Of a stretch of 64,000 nucleotides of DNA, positions 11,313 through 20,989 are shown one piece after another (the stretch's first letter is position 1; each line of letters starts with the position of its first letter). Where the stretch lies: positions 3,566,501 through 3,630,500 of the forward strand of contig JAFFSR010000353.1 in assembly GCA_017163975.1 (NCBI GenBank). Direction: 5' to 3'. Made by a program: the position numbers and the translations under genes. This DNA is from Anastatus disparis. Taxonomy: Eukaryota > Arthropoda > Insecta > Hymenoptera > Eupelmidae. The notes beneath the pieces are model-generated. The model worked only from the letters and a program-made list of their open reading frames with translations. It searched no databases and was not told where the DNA came from.

Positions 11313-11723
11313 TTAAGAGCATGACGAAGCTGTCGGCCTTTTAATAATATTTCCAATCCTAACTTATGAATAAACGATGCGTTTAATCGAGTTTCTTTGC
11401 TAAAAAGAAAAAATTTATAAGATTAAACTCTAGTGCGGACAACTCAAGAAATTCACCAAAATATTATACACATAAAGTTATAATAAAAACTTTCAATGTA
11501 TCGTATTTTAAGGTTAGGTTTGTCGAGTTCGATATCTAATTTCCAATCTAAGCTCATAAAAAAATAACAAGTCCAAATGATTTTTTATTTTAACAAAAAT
11601 TATTGTATTAATATAGCTTTAGTGCGGACAAGTCATTATATTTGTTTAATTTAAGAATTTAAAAAGATATTGATAAAATAAAAAAAGCAAAACTCGATTG
11701 CTGCAGCTCCGACATGCCGTTAA
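11313..11723. mobile_element. TTAA-flanked foldback element, 411 bp
   Basis: Bounded by TTAA on both sides: TTAAGAGCATGACGAAGCTG on the left and CAGCTCCGACATGCCGTTAA on the right. It interrupts the left arm of the 11258-15804 element; the matching place in the right arm lacks it (ttattagcttgaaatgtgtt reversed), which gives a natural empty site. Confidence 0.65.
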
Positions 11724-12735
11724 AATGTTTGTTTTTGTGACCTGAGAAACCAAAATTTTTTTGAGATTACTTTAGGCCATAATTTCCGAGATATAAACAT
11801 CCAAAGTTGGTCAAAATCGCAATTTTGTCAAAAAATGCGTTTTTTTCACTCTAAATAGCGCGAGAATAGCGCGTCTGAAAAAAAATATTTTAAATACATA
11901 ATGTTTACAAAATTTTACGAACTTTTTAAAAAATTAAACATTTCCGCCATCGAAGCCCTTTCAAGGTACTTTTTTGTCAATTTTAAAGTAAAAAATAGCT
12001 TAAATACACGAGCATCAAACTTTTTCATCTTCTAAGCATGAAAAATGGATTTCTTGTCGAAAATTACATAAATCATCAAGTTTTTAGAATGTGCAAATAG
12101 GTATTATTAGTTTTACAAAGTAATTTTCAAAAAACTCGGTATTTTTATCAAAACCACAACCCTTTCCGTTTCTATCATCTCTCACTGGTCTGTTGTAGTT
12201 CGCCTTCGTGTCTCGGATTCATCAACTTAGTGGAGCTTATGTTTTTGTCTAAAAAAGACTTTAGAGTTTGTTGATTAAGATTTTAAATATTATGAAAACT
12301 AGAGGTATGTCACTTCCAAGTCTATTTTATTTTCAAAAAATACTAACTTTAAAGTAAATAGAACTTTCTATTTTTTGTATGTTGTTTTGTTCGTTATATC
12401 TTCCAGGTATAATAGATATACATATAAATATAGCAATCAAAATCATAAATTTTTAATGAGACGTTTTATCTAAATTTTAATATATTTCCAGTCAATGTGT
12501 AAGACATTTCAAATATTAGTAACAACAGTATACTGAACAAATTTATTTTGCGAAGTAGCAAAATTTGCTAAGAAAATTTGATACTTCTCACTTTTAATTT
12601 GTGTTATAAATTACTTTAAGCAGAGTATTATTTTATACAAAAGTAAAAGTATTACTGAGAAATCAAGTGAGTTCCTTGTGGTTATTCAAAAGTACAAACA
12701 TTTATCATAAAGAATTTTTTTCGTTTATGCTACGG

Positions 12736-12795
12736 TTAAGAGCATGTAGTACATCTTTGTCCTCTTCTAATTGAATAATTAATTTTTCTAAAAAA
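12736..12795. mobile_element. left end of a TTAA foldback element
   Basis: TTAAGAGCATGTAGTACATC followed by tttgtcctcttctaatt matches the terminal pattern of the copies at 13961 and 54486. The right end is unclear; sequence near 13400 (cccatcttgtatcat) resembles the interior of the 54486 copy, so the element may have been split by the insertion at 12809-13378. Confidence 0.4.
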
Positions 12796-12808
12796 GTTAA
12801 TAATTGTA

Positions 12809-13378
12809 TCCTAGCGGAAATATAAAATGTTTATTAGTATTTAAACCTGTTCAAAACAGTTTATAAGTGTGAAATTTGGGACATTTAAAACAGTTTTAAA
12901 CAGTTTTGAACAGTTTTCAAAAGTTCGAAATGATTTTGAACGGTCTTTAATAATTTTGAAAATTTAAAACATTTAAAAAAACAATCCCAAATAATTATGA
13001 ACTGTTTTTTATTAACTTGAACCGTTTTGAACAGTTTTAAATAGTTAAGAATAGATCTAAACATTTTTGAGAACTTTTGAATAGTTTTAAAAAGTTCGAA
13101 ATGATTCCAAACAATGTTTGAAAATTTTGTGTTTGTGAAAATTTTCTTCTGTATAATTAAATTTATATAATATATACGAGGAAATGTTCTCTTTAGTTTC
13201 AAATTATTCTGAACTGTTCAAAACTGTTTAAAACTGTTTAAAACTATTCAAAACGTCCCAAATTTTATACTTATGAACTATTTTGAACAATTTTAAACAG
13301 TTTCAAATCGTTTTAAAAAATTTTAAATAATTTTAAACTATTTCAAACAGTAATACACATTTTATATTTCCACTAGGG
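12809..13378. mobile_element. palindromic decamer-repeat element, TA-flanked, 570 bp (second family)
   Basis: The left end tcctagcggaaatataaaat is mirrored by the right end attttatatttccactaggg, and TA lies on each side (12807-12808, 13379-13380). Inside, gaaatttgggacatttaaaa near 12870 is mirrored by cgtcccaaattttatactta near 13253. Much of the interior is a 10-bp repeat of the form AACAGTTTTG/A. The architecture matches 2291-3153 but the repeat sequence differs. Frames across it (Phe/Leu/Lys-rich) are not genes. Confidence 0.7.
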
Positions 13379-13960
13379 TAACAAAAAATAAAAAGAAAGC
13401 CCCATCTTGTATCATAAAAAGTGATATTTTCTTTTATAAGTAAAAATTATTTATGTTATTTGGTTTTTAAGAAAACCTTAAAAAATTTAAAAATTAAAAA
13501 TTAACAAAGAAATAATTCTGTCTTTCTTTATATTGCTGAATCCAGAATGATCTGCCCAAATTTGAGTAAAGTCCATGATTCGGAGGTCTGATACTCACCT
13601 AATTAGTTCTAGTCTTTGTTTCACAATACCAATAGTCTTCAACAACATGAAAAATATTTATAATGATTTTATTTTGTATATTTTTTTGACAATATTCTAA
13701 GAAAATTATTATGGGAGCTATTAGAGCAAATTAAGAACTCTAATTTTATACCTTTTTTTAAATAAATAATTATTTTTTTAGGGAAAATAAAAAATTTTAT
13801 TTAGATTAAAGTCTACAGAAGAAGGATTCCTTCAACTACCGGCTATGTTTTAATTTAATATTTGCAATAGAAAAATATATGAAAATTCTAATAATTCAAA
13901 AATATGAATTTTGTTTCCTTTTTAACTTATTCATTCAAATGATACGTCAGTAATATTTTA

Positions 13961-14353
13961 TTAAGAGCAGGCCGGATTCGCTGTCCTTGTCTAATTGGCA
14001 TTATTGTTATTTACTCAAGTTTTAATCAGTGTATCTTCAAATTAAAGGTCAAGCGCAATAGATATTATTATTATGAACATCTATGCACAAGAAAAAAAAT
14101 ATCTACCGGTTTGTTTTTGAGAAAAGTAACTAACGCCAAAATGAAAGTTTATGTTTATAATATTTTCGCGTTACTTACTTTTCTCAAAAACAAACCGGTA
14201 GATATTTTTTTTCTTGTGCATAGATGTTCATAATAATAATATCTATTGCGCTCGACCTTTAATTTGAAGATACACCGATTAAAACTTGAGTAAATAACAA
14301 ACAACTCAATTGTTACTCGGTCGGTATCAGGTTCTACTCCGGCCTACCGTTAA
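13961..14353. mobile_element. TTAA-flanked foldback element with a near-perfect hairpin
   Basis: TTAAGAGCAGGCCGGATTCG on the left and CCGGCCTACCGTTAA on the right bound 393 bp. Inside, 14004-14136 and 14168-14300 are 133-bp inverted arms with only a few mismatches around a 31-bp loop. RNA from either strand would fold into a long dsRNA hairpin. The low mismatch count suggests recent formation or gene conversion. Confidence 0.75.
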
Positions 14354-15330
14354 ATTCGTTAATTTTGCTTATGTGTTATGTTTTTCAATCATTCATGAAC
14401 ATATTGCTAACTTTCTGTATTGCATATCGTAAAAATTTTAATCGAGAGCAACTTAATTTGAATTTTACGAGATTCCTGAAATAAAATGGTACGTCGATGA
14501 AATCTATACATTGATAAGAAATTTAGTTTTCAAATTTAATCTCGACAGACTTGATTTAATAAATAAATCACTCACAAATTAGTCAAGTAAGATCTTTTAT
14601 AGGTTTCAAAATTGTTATTATTATTATTAATATTATTATTATCATTATTATTATTATGATAACATTATAATATAGGATGTTAAATTGAAAAGGCTAAAGA
14701 AAATGGATAAGTAGCTGCAGAATTCTCTCAATTGTTGAATATTCAGTGAATTACTTATTATCTATAATCATATTATGAATGAATGATAGTATGACCTTAG
14801 AATCAGCTTTCCCAAAAACTTCTGAGAAACTGTTTTCTCAGAGTTAATACTTTCTGGATCTTCAACATATTATTTAAATGTAATCGTCATTTTATTATTG
14901 TAATATTTATCGCAGTATGAATTCTTTAACAATTATAATTCTTGTTAATGGTGTGAAGAAGAGGGAGATAGCGTTTCTTACTATAAACATTTTTTTCCGG
15001 ATAAAAAGAGAGTTTTAAAAATTTCCTTTCATTCTATATTCTACCGGAGTAATTCCAAACAAGAGTATTTTAATATCGTTTTGATCATCATTATTATTAT
15101 TAGTAGTAGTATTACCATTATCATTATTTCTTAAATTACTACATATGCTTGAAGAAAGTAACAAGATGTGTGTTTTGTAAGGTTCTAAAGTTATTTTTTA
15201 AAAATAAAGCTGACTCTTATGAAATAAACCTCTAGATCTGTAAAAATAATTTTCCAAATTAGAATCAACCAAGTTATGAATCTTCTTGAAACTAAAACAT
15301 AAGTTCCGAGAATTGATAAATCATAGAGAC
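14354..15330. other. AT-rich, ATT-type simple repeats, no gene seen
   Basis: Short ATT-repeat stretches occur near 14612-14660 and 15085-15130. Otherwise no coding or repeat signal until the right arm of the foldback element. Confidence 0.4.
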
Positions 15331-15808
15331 AAAGGCGAACTACAACAGACCAGTGAGAGATGATTGAAACGGAAAGGGTTGTGGTTTTGATAAAAATACC
15401 GAGTTTTTTTGGAAATCATTTTATAAAACTAATAATACCTGACAAGGAATCCATTTTTCATGGTTAGAAGACGAAAAAATTTGATGGTTATGTATTTAAG
15501 CTATTTTTTACTTTAAAATTGACAAAAAAGTACCTTGAAAGGGCCATGATGATGGAAATGCTTAATTTTTTAAGAAGTTCGTAAAATTTTGGGAACATTA
15601 TGTATTCAAAATATTTTTAGTCAGACGCGCCATTCTCGCGCTATTCAGAGTGGAAAAAACGAATTTTTTGACAAAATTGCGTTTTTATATCTCGGAAATT
15701 ATGGCCTAAAATAATCTGAAAAAATTTTTGGTTTTTCAGGGCACAAAAACACATTTCAAGCTAATAAAAAATTTTTGTCTGTTCCGCTTGACGTGGAATC
15801 GCCCATAT

Positions 15809-15842
15809 ACACTGCCGTTCAATTGCTTTTGCCCACCCTTTT
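15809..15842. mobile_element. solitary terminus of the CACTGCCG element
   Basis: cactgccgttcaattgcttt tgcccacc is the same as the first 28 bases of the element at 15917-16461. It is followed directly by sequence homologous to the inner edge of the large inverted arm (attatttagctgtgtaaatt, compare 4518). It is a relic of a second insertion or a product of rearrangement. Confidence 0.6.
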
Positions 15843-15882
15843 ATTATTTAGCTGTGTAAATTCATGTGAAATTTTTCGTATG

Positions 15883-15885
<3 letters not shown>

Positions 15886-15916
<31 letters not shown>
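15886..15916. repeat. (TA)n microsatellite
   Basis: About 15 TA units immediately before the palindromic element at 15917. Confidence 0.9.
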
Positions 15917-15919
<3 letters not shown>

Positions 15920-16454
15920 TGCCGTTCAATTGCTTTTGCCCACCCTAGAGTAAAATTTATTAAAATAAAAAGTTTTATATCTCCGGAACTAATGATCGCA
16001 TCTTCAAAATCCAAACGGCGTTTGAAAGATTGGTCAAAAATCTTTGAAATAAAGTAAGTTCGGTATGAAAAAAGTCATTTTCTAATTGCCTATAGCAATG
16101 TGAAAAAAAAATTTTTTTTACTAATTTTTTTTGCCCACATAAAAGTGAATGCCATTTTTATGGAAATTATGATATCGAAAAAAAACCAAATGGATTTTAA
16201 AACTCTAATAGTCCTCTTTAAAATGAACTAAGTAAAATGTTTCTAAGACTCTTTTAACCACAGTTATGATGATTTTTGATGATTTAGGCAATTAGAAAAT
16301 GACTTTTTTTATACCGGACTTACTTTATTTCAAAGATTTTTTACCAATCTTTCAAACGCCGTTTGGATTTTGAAAATGCGATCATTAGTTCCGGAGATAT
16401 AAAACTTTTTATTTTAATAAATTTTACTCTAGGGTGGGCAAAAGCAATTGAACG

Positions 16455-16461
<7 letters not shown>
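15917..16461. mobile_element. palindromic TA-flanked element, 545 bp, 177-bp inverted arms
   Basis: The left arm starts CACTGCCGTTCAATTGCTTT and the right arm ends with its reverse complement (aaagcaattgaacggtgtgtg). Arms 15917-16093 and 16285-16461 match almost throughout, including cctagagtaaaatttattaa and aatccaaacggcgtttgaaa. The loop is about 190 bp. TA microsatellites flank both sides. This fits a non-autonomous Tc1/mariner-like element. Frames running through an arm into the TA run are spurious. Confidence 0.75.

Positions 16462-16518
<57 letters not shown>
16462..16518. repeat. (TA)n microsatellite
   Basis: About 27 TA units between the palindromic element and the right outer arm. 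Confidence 0.95.
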
Positions 16519-16522
<4 letters not shown>

Positions 16523-17716
16523 GAAAAATTTCACATGAATTTAGACGGCAAAATAATAAAAATCAATAAGTCTGGGATGTTCCATTTGGTTTCCAAAATT
16601 AAAATCAAAATTTTTGGGGTTAAGAATTCAAAGTAATGGAATATTTTTAGTCACTCAAATTTTTTGGTTAAATTAATATTTTAATAAATTTTCCATTAAA
16701 AGTATCAAACTGTTGTGAAAACTTAGAACTATTTTTGTTAAAAATAACATGTACAATATAATTGAATTTTTAAAAATTAAAATTTGTAGACTTTTTAACT
16801 TACCTGTTAGGTGAAAAATCACTATTGAATATACACAAAAACTGCCTAAGTTGATTTGATATTTAATGACTTGACTTAATATTTTTTTATAAAGAACGAA
16901 TAAATTTCAGCGATAACGAAGAAAATGTCTAAAAACACCTGAATTTGCGGAAAAGTATTTAAAACAGTCATTTTTAATCAATCATAAGATTTTCTTTCTT
17001 CAAATGCACTTTGTTTTGAAGAAAACGTACAAATACATTTTTATCAGATATCATGTGTAAATATTTAGTGACGATATTACCAATAAATCTTGGTTCTACC
17101 AGGTTTTAAGTATTTTTTACTTGGAAATATTTATTAATTATTTATTATGTACCTAAATTAATTAAGAATTTAAAATAGGATAAAAATCATCTGTAAATAT
17201 TTTCCCTTTTACGGCAAGTGAATACAACTTGCGTATAAAATTTGGAACAATATAATTAAGGTAATCTAATGTTTAGTAATAACTTTATAAATGTTATTAT
17301 CCATAATCACATAAATTGTTTGTTAAAAAAAGCTATTTTCTTTCTCAATTTTTTCTTTGTTTTATTCTTAGATTTGTTAATAGATTTATTAGTATAGTTT
17401 TTTAACAATTTAACTTTAAATATATCCTAATAAATCAAAAAATAATAAAAAATAATCAAAGATATTAAAGTATTAATAACTGTACTTATAAATTATAAAT
17501 TTTTAAAAATAGTTCAAAATTATGAATTTACATAATTATGTGAACATTATCACATAATTACATGGACATTAAAAAAAATATAGAAGGAAATAAAAATTAT
17601 CATTTTTTCAATGTTATTTATTAATCAAACAAGCGTGTTCAAAGCGTTATCGCAATGCTTGAGATCGGCATTCAAAGCGAGCGACCACGCAATAAATCGC
17701 TGTGTTCAGATTCAGC
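16515..17716 (-). repeat. right arm of the 1.2-kb inverted repeat
   Basis: Reverse complement of 3370-4560; see that entry. The outer edge ends at ttcagattcagc, after which the sequences differ. Confidence 0.8.
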
Positions 17717-17880
17717 TTCCTGTACACGTTAGAGTACGGAGAGCCGTAGCAAGCGTCAAAGCAGTTTAGTCGCTGGGCTTGGATTCAGCTTTTAGTGCCG
17801 TAGTCTACAAAGAGCCGTAGCGAGCCATGACGCAGCTTAGTCGCAGTGCTCTGCTCCGATTAATGTAATCTTTTATACAG
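17700..17880. repeat. GC-richer tandem duplication, about 85-bp unit
   Basis: gattcagctt...gagccgtagcaagcg...gcagtttagtcgct near 17709-17790 is repeated with changes near 17791-17860 (gattcagctt...gagccgtagcgagcc...gcagcttagtcgca). Base composition is far above its surroundings. No gene is recognised. Confidence 0.55.
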
Positions 17881-18190
17881 AAAGCTGGAATGATTGGCTG
17901 CGATATTGTTACGCACTCTCATATTGCGATTTTTCGTTATTAATAGCTGCAAATGTTCTCGCTCTCGACCGAATCATGCACTATTGTACGTTACATGTGC
18001 TTTGTTTACAAACACACTGACGACCATCCGTCGCTAATTAGCATCGCAACGATAGCATAAAATACAGCAAGGTTAAATAAAAAAATTAATAACAAGAAGA
18101 ATTACAATGTAATTTGAGGAGTAGCTATATCAAGGGAGGGCTAGAGGGTCAGGCGGGAGGGGGGTAAATTTGCTAAAATCCTGATCTTAC

Positions 18191-18254
<64 letters not shown>

Positions 18255-18860
18255 TTATTTTGTATATGTGTATTATTTAAAAAAAATTAAATATATGAAA
18301 TAATTATCAATTAAAAATATTAACTATTTTATATTACATGTTATTTGATTTAAGTGTAATGTGTACGTCGTATAAAGTTTTTCTGAATAGCCCATCAATT
18401 TGGCAATTTCATTTCTTGACAATTGATAAATTAATTTATTAGAACATTCAAAGATATAACTTTTATTGGTTGATATAAAATAGCGTTAGAATTAAAACTC
18501 ATTGATTTGAATTTTAAGAAATGATCATAATTATTATTTAGATCAAACATCAGTATTATATTACAATGTCAACTTTCAAATAATTTTCCACACAATTTTA
18601 AAGTAATTACTTTCTGTTTAAATACAAATACCTACATAAATATATATGATCACATATGTATTTGTGGAAAGTGGTTGTCAACAATTAATTCAATTATAAT
18701 TTCATATATTAAATAAAAACAGTTTTGTTTATTTTGATTCAGACATTTTAAAAATATATCATCCATTGTGATTAATAACCGTTTTTACATAATTTAATTT
18801 ATTAATATTACATTTTAACATTATAACATAAACAAAATTAAATTATAATTAAAGTAAGAA
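17881..18860. other. no gene seen; contains a (TA)n run at 18196-18253
   Basis: A G-rich stretch (near 18135-18165) precedes about 29 TA units. The rest is AT-rich without coding signal. Confidence 0.45.
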
Positions 18861-18865
18861 TGAAT

Positions 18866-19449
18866 CATTGGTGTGGGCGTGTGTGTGTGTGTGTATGTGA
18901 GTGTCCGTGTTAGAGAACGATCATGATGTGTGTAGGTGTGTTATGCGTGTAGTGTTTTGTCAATTAATATACGTATTGATACGAATTGTTGTACGTATAT
19001 GCTATGGTGTTTTTGTATATAGGTATAAATTTGTGTATTTGTGCTATACGCGCATACGATCATTTATGTATAGGTGTGTGTGTGTGTGCGTTCGTGTCAG
19101 CTAAAAAGTGAGTTGTACTATATTATTATCTCGTATGTGTATGTTTTTATGTATCGGTGTGTTTTTGGGTGTCCGTAAGTACATATATATACGCTATATG
19201 ATAGTGCGTCAGTATGATAGTGTACTCGAGAAAATTTTCGTGTCAGCTAAAAAGTGAGTCGTATTTTGTATTATTGTTACGTATGTGTATGTTTTCATGT
19301 GTGTTGTGGGTTTGTCGGTGTCTGTAAGTATATTTCTATAGCAATAAAGAAGTTTATGTTGGTAAATTGCGTATAAATTGGTATGTGTGTGTGTATGTGC
19401 GTAAGTGCGTGCGTGCTTGCATGCGTGCAAGCGTGGTTGGATGCGTGCA

Positions 19450-19488
<39 letters not shown>

Positions 19489-19495
19489 AATAATA
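18866..19495. repeat. GT-rich low-complexity region with a duplicated segment
   Basis: Interrupted GT runs occur near 18870-18900, 19074-19090 and 19449-19488 (about 20 pure GT units). cgtgtcagctaaaaagtgag occurs at 19092 and 19240, each followed by a similar stretch ending gtatgtgtatgttt, which is a tandem duplication of about 148 bp. Cys/Val- or Thr/His-rich frames here are microsatellite artefacts. Confidence 0.7.
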
Positions 19496-19504
19496 GTACA
19501 TTAC

Positions 19505-19690
19505 TCTTCTAGTGAGCAGAATAGGTCATTCCCTCACGAGTCGTTTTGTTACTTGAGCGTAGCGAGAGTGACAGAAAGACGAGTCAATGACCTATTTTGT
19601 CACGAGTGGGGTATAGAATTTTTCCCAATAAGGTGAGCGGAATCCGACACCAAAAATCGGTTTTTGCTCACCGTGTTGGGAAAAAAATAT
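19505..19690. other. two adjacent imperfect hairpins
   Basis: aataggtcatt near 19521 pairs with aatgacctatt near 19588, with ctcacgagtcg/gacgag also complementary. Directly after, cccaataaggtgagc (19624) pairs with gctcaccgtgttggg (19666). Possibly small foldback elements. No coding function is seen. Confidence 0.4.
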
Positions 19691-19984
19691 ATATTCAATT
19701 AATGGTTTTATTTCTGTTTTCTGAAACACTCATAGTTCGCTTTAATTTTTTTTTCATATTCATACATTTATCTATAATTTTGCAGATCTTTATCGATGGA
19801 AATATACATTTTTAAAAATAAATGTAAAATGAATTTAAATGAGAACAATTACACCGGCACACAAAAAAATTGGTCTGACATCGGAACCAGACCACCATAT
19901 CTGTATGTTTTTCGGGTCGCTGAATTCGAATCCGGGGTCGGTTTGACCCCATCACGTCAGGGTCAAGGTCAGTTTTTCCTAGTT

Positions 19985-20475
19985 TAATCCTTTTCGAATT
20001 ACTGTTATCTTCAGTGTCTCTTTTCAGTAGCCAACAGTAGTCTGCCATCATATTTACGTCCCATTTTCCTTGCCAACGCTGTTCGACTTCTTTCAGATCT
20101 TGATGGAAACGCTCATCTTTCTCTTTGCTGTAATCGCTTAAATTCTCTGGAAAATAGCTAACATGAGAATCTAGGAAATAGAGTTTAAGATTCATCAAAC
20201 ATCCCAAACGCTAAAAGTTACTTACCATATTTGCTACGATGGCTTCGAAGTCAGCACTTCTCTCATTTCCCAAAAAGTTTCGAGCAACATTTCGAAAACT
20301 AAGTCATGCAGCTTTTTCTAAATCGTTGATTGTATTTATAAAATGTTCATCGTAAAATAGTTTTCTGATCTGAGGTCCATTGAATATCCCTTCTTTCAAC
20401 TTAGCTTCAGTCAATTGAGGAAATTGATTTGTCAGGTATTGAAAACATTGTGCTTCCTTATCCAAAGCTTTCACG
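19985..20475 (-). pseudogene. transposon-protein C-terminal part, inverted copy
   Basis: Read on the minus strand, this encodes FVKALDKEAQCFQYLTNQFP, then LKEGIFNGPQIRKLFYDEHF, one in-frame stop, FLGNERSADFEAIVANM, and after a break FLDSHVSYFPENL, ERFHQDLKEVEQRW and ADYCWLLKRD. I recognise this order of motifs from a large arthropod family usually annotated as an uncharacterised protein, often inside transposons; its enzymatic role is not known to me. The last three blocks are present again on the plus strand near 22186-22345, but the first blocks are not. This copy therefore preserves the part deleted from the plus-strand copy. Confidence 0.6.
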
Positions 20476-20695
20476 AATTAGCACTTAGCACTTAGTACTA
20501 GCACTAAGCTTATTAGCACTTTTTTATTAGCACTCTTGTTACTGAATTTTAATAGACAACATTCTGCCGAATTGATAGCTGGGTAGATGAATTGAAACAA
20601 ACATAAGTTAGTTGTATGAACAGATGCGTGGTTAAATCAACCATGTTATTTTCTCAGTGTAACGTTCTTTTTTGTTTTGATGTTTTCGTTCGCTT

Positions 20696-20985
20696 GAATG
20701 TCCCCCTGTGTCTACATCCAGGGCACCTCCACGCGGTGACGGCGGGCAACGGAATCGCAATGCTATCCGGCTAAGTCCCTGGATCACGGCTTTCATGCCG
20801 TCATGGCAGGCACGGGTGGATTACCTATTACGATACAGGGGATCGGAACCCCAGTATCGGGGGCTGATCTGGGTGAGAAAGCGGGCCCACAGGCGTCGTC
20901 ATCAAGCGACCGCAGCTTTTTATTGGTTGGCGGATAAGGAGTATGAGGCTACAAGAAGAACTCATGGTTCAACCAACCATGACTG
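20696..20985 (+). other. GC-rich block, possible retroelement fragment
   Basis: Base composition jumps well above the surroundings. An open frame contains SPWITAFMPSWQARVDYLLR and GLIWVRKRAHRRRHQATAAF, arginine- and tryptophan-rich. It begins after a CCCCCTGTGTCTACATCCAG-type junction and ends where the transposon protein's N-terminal region starts. I do not recognise a family. It may be a captured piece of a non-LTR element or of other GC-rich DNA. Confidence 0.35.
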
Positions 20986-20989
20986 TTGT

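Larger units (their letters stand above)
11258..15804. mobile_element. 4.5-kb foldback element with long inverted ends
   Basis: The left end gggcgataccacgtcaaacg and the right end cgcttgacgtggaatcgccc are near reverse complements. Homology continues inward for about 500 bp on each side: ctcggtatttttatcaaaac and tctcactggtctgttgtagt occur at 12138-12200 and, reversed, at 15340-15405. The left arm is longer because it contains a later insertion (11313-11723). The centre contains other nested elements (12809-13378, 13961-14353) and no coding region that I can identify. It sits directly beside a TA microsatellite. Confidence 0.7.

Noticed and set aside
12885..13202. Minus-strand Phe/Leu/Lys-rich frame of 105 residues
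   Set aside because: It is a translation of the 10-bp repeat inside a palindromic element.
18901..19815. Overlapping frames on both strands rich in Cys/Val or His/Thr
   Set aside because: They are GT/CA-repeat artefacts without splice context or a known domain.
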